A stretch of DNA of 64,000 bases from Rachycentron canadum (Eukaryota > Chordata > Actinopteri > Carangiformes > Rachycentridae). The stretch covers positions 21,258,428 to 21,322,427 of the forward strand of contig CM076659.1 in the NCBI GenBank assembly GCA_038496675.1. Reading direction: 5' to 3'. This document shows positions 51,506-62,660 of the stretch, one piece after another. Every line of letters starts with the position of its first letter. Position 1 is the stretch's first letter. The notes below the pieces were generated by a model. It searched no databases. It saw only the letters and a list, made by a program, of their open reading frames with translations, and had not been told where the DNA came from. The position numbers and the translations under genes are program-made.

Positions 51506-52240
51506 AATATATACACTGATCAGCCATGAGGCAGCGTCCCCTTTTGCCACCAAAACAACCCTGACCCTGGAGGCTGTGGTATCTGGACCCAGACGTTAGC
51601 AGCAGATCCTTGAAGTCCTGAAGTTGTGAGGTTGTGAGCCTCCATGGATCAGACTTGTTGGTCCAGCTCATCCCACAGATGCTGGATTGGACTGAGATCT
51701 GGGGAATTTGGAGCCAAGTCAACACTGAACTGGTTGTTGTTCCTCAAAGCTCCTGAAGCATTGTTGCAGTGACAGGGAGCATTATCCTGCTGAAGGAGGC
51801 CACTGCCATTAGGGATGAAAAAACCGGATCCATCAGACCAGACCACCTTCTTTATTGCTCCATGGTCCAGTTCTGATGCTCCTGTGTCCATTGTTGAAGC
51901 TTCAGCATGGACACCATGGCTGGTCTGAGGCTACACAGCCCCATACATGACAAACTGTGATGCTCTGTGTTCTGACATCTTTTTATGAGAATCAGCATGA
52001 ACTTCTTCAGCAGTTTGAGCTCCAGTAGCTCTTCTGTTGGTTCAGATGGTGGTGGGGAGTGAAGGCTGGACCGTGTGGGTCCAGCCTTCACTCCCCACCA
52101 CCATCACTGAGCCTTGACCCTGTCTGTGGTCCAGTGGTTTTCCTTCCTTGGACCACTTCTGGTAGGTCCTGACCACTGCAGCCTGGGAACATCCCACTGA
52201 GCTGCAGTGTTGGAGAAGCTCTGACTCAGTCGTCACATCA
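51506..52240 (-). pseudogene. Tc1-like transposase fossil
   Basis: Read on the minus strand, pieces of a Tc1-family DDE transposase follow in order. A helix-turn-helix segment contains VGCSQAAVVRTYQKWSKEG (52236-52110). Next comes MGLCSLRPAMVSMLKLQQW with EHQNWTMEQ (about 51960-51852), then VVWSDGSGF and LLQQDNAPCH (51840-51760), then APNSPDLSPIQHLWDELD (about 51720-51660). A C-terminal LQDFKDLLL...GGKRG follows. The expected catalytic Glu in the SPDL.PIEH.W motif is Gln here, and the frame is broken by stops and shifts, so it is inactive. ATATACACTGATCAGCCA (51507-51524) matches the end-proximal sequence of such fish elements as I recall it. The left (5') terminus beyond 52240 is not recognisable. 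Confidence 0.85.
52045..52105. repeat. Perfect 28-bp inverted repeat with 5-base loop
   Basis: Arms 52045-52072 and 52078-52105 are exact reverse complements, separated by GTGTG. The structure lies inside the Tc1 fossil between the helix-turn-helix part and the next coding segment. The right arm reads in frame with the upstream transposase (GSVMVVGSEGW), so the left arm looks like an inverted copy of it. Confidence 0.95.
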
Positions 52241-53278
52241 CAGTTTGGTCAAAGTCAAACCCTCTTTCCTACACCACAGGCCCCTGTCAGTCAGCACACT
52301 GCCTCTGGTGTGTGGAGCCAGCTCACTTCTAAACGTGACAGTCTGCTGTTGGTAATTGGCTCGTTGGTCTGGGTCCCCCACCCTTTCTTCTCCGCTGCCA
52401 CCTCCTCCCAAGACACTGCAGATCAAGCTGCACTTTCTGTAATTTTCTGAGACCAGCCAGCGATCTGTCACTCACACCCACTCCTCGCTGCGACTGGCCA
52501 GCTGTGTGGAGGTGAGTTCATTCTTCACACTAAACTATTTCTGTCACTTTTTGTGTGAACAGCGGAGAGGAACACAGTGAAGATCTTCCAGAAAATACAT
52601 TTCATCAAGTAAATCACTCATTTGAAAATAACCAGTGTTTCCTACAAACTAAGGTAAGGACTTTAGACACGAACTTAGTGATGGACATGGTACAATCAGG
52701 CTCCACATGCTTTTGTTTGAGATGAGCTTTCCCAGCTTTCCTGCTAAACAGTGCTGGCTCCATGAGGGTCAACGTCTCTGGAGGATGAATATTTAAACAG
52801 ACATGTTTTTCCCTGTAGCGCAGGGGAGGGACCTCTCCGGTTGACATGTCTAAATCTTGGTTTAGTAACTTTCCTTGAACAGATTTCTGTACCTCTTTAC
52901 GAAGAAATATTTTCCTTATTTGTGCCCACACGGCACAGCAGCAGTCCACCTCCAGCACAGGCTGCCTGCGGCCTCGCTGTCAGCAACAGCTTTCGAGCTT
53001 GTTCTTCCCACATCTACGCACTACGTGTTAATTACAAACATCAAAGCTGCTTTTTCAAGCCAGAGTGCCTGAATACACAGTTATGGTTGTGATTGTGTAG
53101 GTGATGCAGATGATTGATATATATTTTGTACAGTAAATGAGAGATTAGTGTTGATAACAGGCTTTCAGAGTGATGGAGTCCCACAGACTCTGGAGCTAGC
53201 CAAAACATTTTCAACATAGATTGAACCAGTGAACAGTATAGGTTATAAACCCTTCCTCCTCTGTGTTAGTTGATGGGC

Positions 53279-53665
53279 CATAAAGGTTCTATATAGTGTA
53301 GATGTCCATGTCTTCTTTGGTTATAAATCAGGTCCAGGTTCTATATTAATACAGTGAAAGTATCAAAGGTCTCAGTCCACAGAGAAATGCTCACAGCCTG
53401 TTTTCAGAAACTGCCTTAAAGCCAGTTGTCAGGACTTCTGGAACAGTCACTGCACCCAAGGCCACCCACCTTGACCCACCACCAAACTTGTAGGATTTTG
53501 TTTACCTCAAATCTGCTCTAGATAGATAGGTAGATCATCTCTTCTGATTGGCTCATTGACCTGTTGTTAATAAAGCTTTGAAAGAGGAGATGTAAAACTA
53601 CACTGAGATGGTTTTTCATTCTGGACTTCAAATAAAACACAGAAGAGTCAATATGACACCTTTAA
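53279..53665 (+). repeat. Family B repeat, near full-length copy
   Basis: It runs from ATAAAGGTTCTATATAGTG to AATATGACACCTTTAAT, with every family landmark present. The best partner to the copy at 4463-4821. Confidence 0.65.
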
Positions 53666-55129
53666 TCAAAGCTAGTAGATAAATGAAATAAGGCTCACGC
53701 ACAACATGGAACTGTGAGTGAAATTCATTGGATAAATGTAGGATATGAAGGTATTCAATGATCACAACAAGCCCAGAAACCAAAGTGATGTTTTTAAAAA
53801 CTTGTTTTCCTTTATGTTTGGGTTAGAGATACACAGAATACAGAAGCATAATGTTTTGTATTTTTTAATTGGTAAATGACTGATATGACCAATAGAACGA
53901 GGTATGAAAAAAGAATAAACATGATAGTATTACAGAAAAGTGCACCATTTTTAGAAAATAAACATTAGTAATGAAACAAACTTATTTTTTTTAAACCTCA
54001 AGCAGCCTCAAAACATTTTCAATGTACTGTACAAAAGGAGACTGAGAAATCCTTCATCTGGAACAGAACACAAAGAGCTTGAGAGAGCTCAACATCCATG
54101 ACTCCTTATGTCGCTGCTCTTAGCTCAGATAAAAAAAAAAGAAAAACAGTAACACAGTAGAACCATTGATAATTACGTCTAACCTTAGTGTGCAATCACA
54201 TTTTGTTCCTGTTCTTTAATTTGTTGAAAGAGATAAAGTGCAGTAGGAGTTTACTAAGTGTGATGTGAGAGGTTGATGTTCTACAGATATCTGTATATAT
54301 AATTTGCAGCACTCCAGTAGCAGCTCTGCTGATAAGACCTTAAAAGAAATCAGGTTAGTGGTTTGTCGGAAGATGAAAAGACTTGTTGCATTTTACAAAC
54401 AGGATAATATCAGAGATGAAAAATGACACTACATATGTTTACTAAAGTAAATTACTCACAAAGTACAAACCAATAATACACAAAACACCAGGCAAACTCC
54501 AGCACAGCCAAGAAACTTCAATAATAAATTGCACATCAAAGTAAAAAGAAAGTCAGCATCTTGTGTCTATAAAGTGTGTAGAAAAGATTTAGTGCTTTCT
54601 ATTTAATAGAGTATATGCAGCCACTCTGGAGTCATTTGATGCTAAATATGGACATAACAGCCAACAGGTGAGTATAGTTCTGTGTTTTAACGGGAAAATC
54701 TCAACATTTTGGGAACTGTTTTTAGCTTGGCATTGCATCCAGACTGAAAAAGTAGAAGAATAAGCTGCTGATTGTTAAATAGTTTCTGCTTGTTGAGGAT
54801 TAAAAAAATGAAACAATGCTTCAGTCAGCATTAAAGGTGCTTGGGGGGGCGGGGGCGCAGACTTGCTGTTTCCTCACTGCTTCCAGCCTTCATGCCAAGC
54901 AGACTGCCCCCTGGCTCAAGCACCACATCGGTGATATGAATCATCAGCTGTATAATAGTGACGTTATTCTATTTAAACAAACAAAAAAAAAAAAACGTGA
55001 ACAGTTGATTATTGAGAATTTCCAGCCTGTGTGACATGGAAAAGTGTGCTGGTTTGCAAGCAGCTAAATGGCCCCTCCATTTGTTAAGACAGTTAGCAGT
55101 TACAGTTTACAGTATTATAAGGAGATTCA
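53666..55129 (-). other. kif20b 3' flank and possible 3' UTR
   Basis: Downstream of the kif20b stop on the minus strand there is no AATAAA within 1 kb. ATTAAA occurs as the complement of 54602-54607, about 520 bases past the stop, and again near 54210. A G-run near 54843-54855 lies between. I see no other feature. Confidence 0.35.
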
Positions 55130-58100
55130 TTATTTAGCCATCCTGGAGCGGAGACGCCTCTTAATGATCTGATGGTCACTGTCTTTATCCTCTGGCTCTC
55201 TGCTGATGATCTGAAAACAAGGAAGGAAAAAACAAGATCTTAAAAATGAATGTGTGTAACTGTAGGGTTGAAGTTACAGGGACACAAATACATAGAAACA
55301 CACTTAACCAAGAACAGCAAGCATTTCATTTCGGAGATTCCCCAATGCCATCAAAGGAAGAAAAATGTTCAAAGCACCTTTCCCAAGATTAGACATATTT
55401 GCCAACAGCTGGGACCATAGACTGTTTATAAAAGTGGACGTAGACTCTGGGTCCGTAAAGTGAAGCCAAAGCTGAAGAGTTTTAAACCTTCATTCTATCT
55501 AATGACCAACAGGGGGCGACTCCACTGGTTGTAAAAAATCTTTAATACAACTTGATCCATGTAGAGGAAAACTGACACTTTTGGCGTGTAAATGTTTTAC
55601 AACTTAAATAATTTCAGTAACATTTGTGCATAACACAATCGATATCCAAAAGCCTAAGTTTATAAAGGTTAAATTAACTGTAAACACCCCAATATAGTTG
55701 TAAACACCTATAAGATCATAAGTGTTTATTAACAATATTTGTCAACAATTGCAAAGTCTCACATTAAAGACATATTGTTCAATATCTGTTTTTACTGTTG
55801 ATGAATGTTGTTAGCACATCTGTTAATAGCAGCAATAAGGAGCTGGATACATGAGAGACAGTTTTGTGAGAGATTGTTTACCAAACCTGTTTAGGCGATT
55901 CTTGATGTCAGGTGTAATATGGGGCTTAGCATCATCATTAGAATTACATACCACTGCAAAATCTATGGTAAGTGTGTGTCAAGACTCACTGGGTGTGAAG
56001 GCATGTCCATGGGGGAGGAAATCTCAGGCCTGTAGAGTTTCCTTTTGTTCTTCTTGGCTCTCAGACTGAGGGAGGAAGAGGAGGAAGAGGAGGCTGCTGA
56101 GTCAACATCACCCCGACCACTCACCAGACTCATCATCTTCTTGGCTGCACAGACAAATTCAGACAAGAGGGACATGCTGAATGGATACTCTGCAGAACTG
56201 TAGGTCTTATGACATGTTTATTTTTGCCTTTGTAAATCCAACACTGTCATGGCTATAATTTAAAAGCTAAGTTTAAAATAGGGCTGGAAGAGTAAAAGAG
56301 TGTAGGGCATGGGAGAGAAAGGAGGAGAATCTGAGAGAAGGAAAGAGAGATGGAGAGAGAGGGAAATATTAAGAAAAAAAAAATAATGAAGATAAAAGAC
56401 AAGTGAAGCTGAGAGAGAAGGATGGCGGTAAAGGACGAGGGAATGGTGAGCAGCGGAGATGGAGACAGGATCAGATGGTGGCAGACGAAAGCACCCTTGA
56501 GAGGGAACCCTGAGGCGACGATTAATTGACCGAGCGAATCTGCCGGTCCCTGAGGATCAAACACAGCGATGAGTCCAGTTGAGCCCAATACGTTCCCTGT
56601 CTTAGCTCTCCCCTCTAAGCCATCATTAGTGGCACAGACTCACTGCCCTTGCCCGGTTACTTTGCCAAACCTGCGTTATCCCTCCCCAAATGACTCCAGC
56701 AGGAACTCCGAGCTTTGTCCTTGCTGTGTATCTCCACACAGGTTTTCAACTGTGTGATTTAAAAATGCCAGCCTGGGCCATGTGATGTCTGGACTCTACC
56801 GGTAAATGACTGGGTGAATGAATATACTGCAGCATAGGATATGCTGCACATACATATAAGTAAGCTTTGCTGTGTTTATGCCCATGTGTGTGTCTGTTAC
56901 ACAGACAAATGCTCACAGCCTGTATTTGTGGTGTCACAACAAAGCAGTCACTGCCCAAGCACCACCCATTAAGGGAACAGTCAGCCAATCAGAAGAGAGG
57001 ATTTGATCCTCACTTAATTATACGTAATATGTAAAGTCTGTATGTGTTACCTGAATAATTTAATTTATAACTATAATTAAAGCATTTAAATAATTAAGTA
57101 AGTAAAATATTGACATGACTGAGAAAATTGATGAGAAACTGTATGCATATACCTAGGATGTTAAAAAAAAAAAAAAAAAGCTGTTTAATTAATTAAATTA
57201 ATAAAACATTATCATTCAAGTTTCTTTGAAAACTTCCATGACAAATCCCTGACATTAAAATATTAGAACCAAAAAACTTAGCTTTTTGGCACTTAAAAAA
57301 AAACCAAATATATCTTCTAATGGATATCAACACTTTAAATAAAACAAAGAAAACATGTAAAATATGGGACCTTTTAAAGGATAATTTTTATTGTCAAAAA
57401 TTCAAATGAAAACTACCAAACAAATGTGTTAGTCTGTTGATCAATGCTTTCTAACTGGCTGTTTTATGGTCTCAAGTATCTCTTAAGATCAGTCTGACTT
57501 AATTTGTTGACAAGAATAAAAAAGTAGAATATCTGTAGCCTTTTTCTCCTGGAAGACACCATCTTTAAATCCAGAGTGGGACCATTTAGTTGTTTTGTCT
57601 AGGGGTTGTCTAGAGGTCTTTTGTTTTTTCTTTCGTTCTTACCTTCACTACACTGAAGACTCCTCAGATGCTGCGACAGGCAGAACAACCCCTGCTTGGG
57701 GCCGTACGACCCAATTGTGACAATGACAAAAGGTGAAGCTATTTAAGACTAATTTACAAAGAAAATGAATAGTCATGAGAAAAATCACAGGACTTGTCTG
57801 TGTATACTGGAGGAAAAATTTCTGCTCTACAAACAAATGTTACTTTTTTTTTAGTTAGTTTAATATATATTTCGTAACTACATATGATATTTGAAAGGTA
57901 TGGGCACTTATATTAAGATTAATTTAGTTTTGTCCAGCTCAGATCAAACTCAGTGAACTGAGTTTTAGTTGTGTCACTGTCATTATAGCTTTGCTGTTTC
58001 TTCATATTTTAACTGCTTCTGCATGTTTGAATTTTGGAATATCTGCAGCTAACTCTTTTGTACAGTGAACCAGATAAAGGTTCGATATCTCCTTCAGTAA

Positions 58101-59474
58101 GGAGTCGCACACTGACATGCTAACCTTTAGTGCCAAGCAGTGTGGGGGAGCTCTGCAGGAAGTCTCCGATCTTCTGCAGTGTCCCTTCCTTTCTGCTGCG
58201 GATGCTGCTGTGGGAGTCCTGGCGACACATTGGGGAGATCTGATCACACAGAACAGTGAACTGTGGTTAGTCTGTCAGCAGGTACAGTGTATATTTAGAG
58301 CAGCTTACAGTACAAGCATGCACTGTCCCTGAGTGACATTTATCTTTATTCATCAATATTTATTTTATTACTCTACTTACAAGTCTAATTATTCAAATGT
58401 CAGCTATTTATAAATTCTATTCTTCTATGTTTTCACTTCTCCAATGTTAGTGTAATCAAATTATCAAAATTATTTTCCAAATTTATAGCAATGATGAATT
58501 AAGCAACCCTATATCTGAGGACTTACTCTGACTAGGAAATGAAACATTACCCAATTATACAAGACTTTGGCTTATTGTATGAAGTTGTTGTAGCTGTTTT
58601 GTTGCTAGTCATTGGTAACTATGACTAATTTATATTTATGCACATATTTTAGGATGCATCAGAGCACATATTCATGGTTATACCCGTGTCTCCACATGTG
58701 TGTGTGTTGGGTGTGTGTCTGCATAGTTGTCACCTCCTCTTGGTGTGGGGTCAGCTTTGGTGTCAGTTTGGTCCTTGTGTTCCTTTTATTCTCTGCCTCC
58801 ACCTCTTCCTATTGACACACACACATACACACATAGTTCAAACGCAGTACTGAGTCATCGTACCAGAAGAATCGTAAGAGACTGTCGAGCAGACAGGTTA
58901 GAAAGAACTAACAACCACAAAATGTTTTTTAATGACAGGAGAGTCTGGTTGAGATGGGGCTGGTCATTAATACGAGGCAGACGCAGGAGAAAAACATTCA
59001 GACACTTTGTGCAGGGGCATTGGTGGGTGGTCAATTCCACTTTTAGCATTTTACCAGCCGAAATAATTTTCAAGGAGAGAAAACAGGCAATTTGGGGTTA
59101 TTACCTGCCATTGGGCTTGAAACATTGAAAAGCTCAACTACTACCAGTCAAAATGTATTTATTGAGCATCTCACAAACACCCAATTAATCTTCAGCTCTC
59201 ACAAGATTCTGTAGTCAATGATGAGGACTATTGTCAAATATGTGAGGAAAACCTCTCATTAAAGCTAAACAAAGCAAACAAAGAACAAATATGAGAGTGG
59301 ATAATGTTTTCTTCTCTTTGTTGTCAGTAAAACTTTGAATGGAAGCCTTTGGCTTTTACAAGGAAAGGACAATCTTTTTGAAGTGTTGTTTTGATACCCC
59401 AGGCATGTCGAGGACCACCAGCTTGCCTGCAGCTGTTTGTTCTCCCTGGTCTGAGAGGCAATGAGCTGAATGAT
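55130..59474 (-). CDS. kif20b: KIF20B (kinesin-6, M-phase phosphoprotein 1), 3' exons only
   Basis: Minus-strand exons, 5' to 3': 59427-59474, 58734-58808, 58125-58239, 55990-56144, 55130-55210. Phases join exactly (0/0, 0/0, 0/1, 1/0, 0 to stop TAA at 55130-55132). The last three read RKEGTLQKIGDFLQSSPTLL, then a Ser-rich run and RAKKNKRKLYRPEISSPMDM, then DSDHQIIKRRLRSRMAK at the C-terminus. This matches my memory of the human KIF20B tail (KRKLY.SEISSPID... ending SDHQIIKRRLR.K.AK). The family is a mitotic kinesin acting at the spindle midzone and in cytokinesis. The tail carries basic clusters and SP sites that suit cell-cycle phosphorylation. The motor domain and most of the coiled coil lie 5' of this segment. 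The two most upstream exons are less certain than the last three. Confidence 0.8.
55425..55545 (-). repeat. Family A repeat fragment in the kif20b last intron
   Basis: The complement shares GTGGAGTCGCCCCCTGTTGG, GAATGAAGGTTTAAAACTCT and TTTGGCTTCACTTTAC with family A. The edge reads ACCATAGACTGTTTATAAA, a terminus-like sequence. Confidence 0.65.
56145..58124 (-). other. kif20b intron
   Basis: A phase-1 intron between the exons at 58125-58239 and 55990-56144. It holds a family B fragment (56905-57012), a 17-base A run (57163-57179) and purine-rich sequence. An exon-like block near 57645-57690 with a GTAAGA donor does not fit the required frame. Confidence 0.6.
56905..57012 (+). repeat. Family B repeat fragment
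   Basis: AATGCTCACAGCCTG, GGTGTCACAACAAAGCAGTCAC and CCAATCAGAAGAGAGGAT match the family B middle section. Confidence 0.55.
58734..58808 (-). CDS. kif20b: kif20b internal exon (25 codons)
   Basis: The acceptor is a GT-rich tract ending TCAATAG and the donor is GAG followed by GTGACA. It is open in phase 0 at both ends and reads EEVEAENKRNTRTKL onwards. It joins in frame to the 58125-58239 exon and continues the charged helical character of the exon before it. Both splice signals are only fair, and I cannot align it to a remembered homologue, so it is a prediction. Confidence 0.5.
59427..59474 (-). CDS. kif20b: kif20b internal exon (16 codons, GC donor)
   Basis: A long pyrimidine tract ending CCCCTTCATCAG precedes a 48-base phase 0/0 block, IIQLIASQTRENKQLQ, with coiled-coil heptad spacing. 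The donor is CTGCAG followed by GCAAGC, a GC-AG type. Joined to 58734-58808 it continues as one charged helix, consistent with the end of the kinesin-6 stalk. Confidence 0.45.
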
Positions 59475-59845
59475 CTGATGAAGGGGATGGAAAAGTGAAT
59501 GGAGAATAAAATTTGGAGCTTTGCATGTTTCACCTTGAAAGATTTTCAAGTTTTCATTAGAGAAGTGTGATGTACACAGGTTAAATCCAGATCCATTTTC
59601 TGATTTGTCAGTTTCACATGTTACTGGGTTACTCCACCTATTAAAGGGACTGTTAAAGATCACAGCAACATTTGACTATAGTTTCATTTAAAGCTGGAAC
59701 ATTCAGTTCCCTTTGAAATGATTCAACTTCTAAGATTCTCCTCAGTGAATGTTTTCTTAATAAGTGTATGTCAGGTCAGGTCTCAGTCTCTTCTTCAATA
59801 CAAAATGATGTTCATGATTTAAATGATGGTTCCATTTAGAGGAAA

Positions 59846-59905
59846 ATGATTGACGGACTGCACCACTCACAACGGTCAGATCAACCCCTCTCCTCCTCAG
59901 CTTCA
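59846..59905 (-). repeat. Family A repeat fragment
   Basis: The complement reads GAAGCTGAGGAGGAGAGGGG, TTGATCTGACC and GTGGTGCAGTCCGTCAAT, aligning with the 5' half of family A. Confidence 0.55.
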
Positions 59906-62384
59906 AAACAACAGCTCACAAACCAATGTTACAGTGGGGTCACACACGGTTTAACCACACTGCAACGCAACAAAACAAACTGACGGTCAGAGTGTGGGTG
60001 TGTGTCCACATCTGTCTTGCAAGCATCACTTATATGCTGTTATATACATGATACTGGGGCCTAGCCAATTTACTATTAACTTAATACTAGAAATAATGAC
60101 AGTAAGTTAGTACATTGTTGGAAAACATCAAATATTGTCTTGACAAAGGCAAAGTTATTGGTAAGTGGTTTAATGATTGTCAGTCACCAAGATCATTGTC
60201 CATCAGCACAGCACAGCACTCAGCAGTGATGCACTGACAATTTTTCCACAGATATAAATAACTGTCAAAGTCCTGAAAACCAGCTCTGTGGTAGTTCCTC
60301 ACACATTCAATAATATTTGAAAACCAAATAAACCAACAGTCTCAGGGATGTGACTTGTTTCAGTGCAAGCAATCCCTGGACATGTTTTGGTGCAAATGAA
60401 GTGATTCTGACTCACAAGGAGCCACTGGGGACCCAAGAGGGCGGCTCGGTGGTTGGGCAGAGAAGTGGGTGTGGTGCTTTAAACATGTTCCACTTTGAGA
60501 AGGAGAAAAAAAAAAAGGTCAAAACATGTGGAGTCATCACTGACTCAGTGGATGTGTTTAAAAATAATCTGAGAAGAACAGAATGAAAAGAGTGGGGAAC
60601 ACAAGGAGAAACTGACAGAAAAAGAAAGAAAACTGTGGAGCTGGAGTAAGTGTAAATGTCAGAAAATAAGGAAGAAAAAAGAAGAAAGGAGTGGAATGAT
60701 ACAGATGAGCAGTGATAGCGATAAACAGTAATTGGAGTGTGTGGAGAAAGCAAACAAGATGAAACATGTCTTTGTAAGTGTGTATGTGACAGAAAGAGAG
60801 ATGAGCTGATGGAGGGAGTGCCCGCAGAAAGTAAATGAAACATGAGCTAATGTGAATCAAGACTGGAGACAAAGAAAGATGCAGATAAGATAGCGAGAGG
60901 GAGAGATGTGCAGACTTTGTTTCAGCTCCCCTGTCTCTATAAGAAGCCAGAGTTCAGATAGAAGTTAGAGGTTAAGAATCACTTTAAATTAGGGCTGAAC
61001 AAGATGCAAACAAATAAAAAATATTCCAATTATTTTTGGAAATACAATGGGGTGTCATGTCATGTTGTAACTGCACTTCACACACAACGCTCACAAAGGC
61101 GAACATTAGCTTGTTTAGGCTAATGTAGCCACATCTCATGTGAGCTGGGTGCTTACATTAGCAGCTACAGTCATCATCGTTGAGTTCAATAAAATATAAC
61201 GCCTTTTCAAATTAATATTTTACCATGTCACCATGGTGCTGCACACTGACTATGTGGCAACACATGTGCATGCATGCTTGCATGTGTGCTTGTGTCTATG
61301 CATGCACATGTACATGTGTGAGCACACTATTAGTAGTAGCTAGTTTTTTCATTGCGGTATTAACAATTGGGGAATTTCATTGGTTTTGGTATAGACTACT
61401 GGTCTAAAAGTCTTAAAGTAAGTATCATAACCACAACCCACACATTTGTGGCCACCTATCCCAGCGTAACCCTTAAGTTAACTAAGTTAATTCAATCAAT
61501 CAATCTCAGATTTCATCTTAAAACATCAAAAGACTACAACACATGCTGTAATAACAGAGAAAACAAAGCCCGACACTACATTGCAGACTGTACTGACAGT
61601 TACATAGTACAGTGTATCAGTGTGTGTGACAGTCTCACTCGACAATGCACAGCACTTCGGTTGACAAGGCCACAAAAGTCAAACACAAAGCTAAAAATTC
61701 AGATAAAGATTTTCTGGGACAGCGGCGACCTCTCCACCACAGAAAACCCACAACATTGTCGATAAATCATTAAGAACTCATCTGCTGAACAGACAGACAC
61801 AGCTGGCTGAGAAAGAGGAGGATGGAGAGTTGGATAAAATGAAAGAGGATAAAGAGCATAAAGGCAAGTTGAGAGACAGGAGAGCAAGAGCAAAATGGAG
61901 AAAGGCAGAGGAGAAAGCAATTGTGGAAAAGGTGATTTTTTTTTTCTTGTGTCTGTTCAGATTGCTACAGTTTACAAGTTTCAGCCTGCCAACACTCCAT
62001 TATCTCTGAGAGAAATTGAATGGAGCAGGAGTCTGGATGGCAGATGAAATCAGCTGCTGTATCACTCACTATCATCAGTTAAGAACAGAACTCCAGGCCT
62101 GGGTGTCATGTGGATGAAATACAGGCATTCTATTAATTAAAAAAAGAAATTATTCCATTAATTTTGACGATACAATTACCTTGAAAAACAACACAATTGG
62201 CAGATGGATTGGAAAAATAATGTTTTAAAAGCCATAACGAAGGAGGAAAAAGACATCAAACATTTAAAAAAAATAATCACTAGGATTTATTCATAGTTAC
62301 ATGAAATCTGAACTAAGGATTCCATCTTGCATAAAAGGTAGACGTTTTTGTCTTTTTTGACGTATCGAAGTACATAATTGGACA

Positions 62385-62660
62385 CAGCCTCTATTCAGAG
62401 ACCTAAAACCAGCCATTAGGACTTCTGCAACTTTGTGATGTCACAACAAAGCAGTCACAGCCCTCAGCCACGGCCCGAAATCTAGTCTACTTCGACCCAC
62501 CATCCAACCATGTAGGATTTGGTCTGTGTTTTACTAAAATCTGCTATATTTTTATTCGATCACTCAGCTCCTCTCCTGATTGGCTTGAGAGAGAAGCCTG
62601 AGAGAAGAGATGTAAAACTACACTGAACTTGGAACTACAGATTTTACTCCTCCAAAGACA
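62385..62660 (+). repeat. Family B repeat copy
   Basis: AACTTTGTGATGTCACAACA, GACCCACCATCCAACC and GAAGAGATGTAAAACTACAC match the central and right parts of family B. The left end is degraded. Confidence 0.6.

Noticed and set aside
57645..57836. Exon-like block with a GTAAGA donor on the kif20b strand
   Set aside because: The flanking kif20b exons (58125-58239 and 55990-56144) join perfectly in phase without it and match the remembered KIF20B tail; no good acceptor precedes it.
60412..60872. Minus-strand frames of 143 and 104 codons
   Set aside because: They are the complement of a purine-rich stretch; the Ser/Phe/Leu-rich translation is typical of that artefact.
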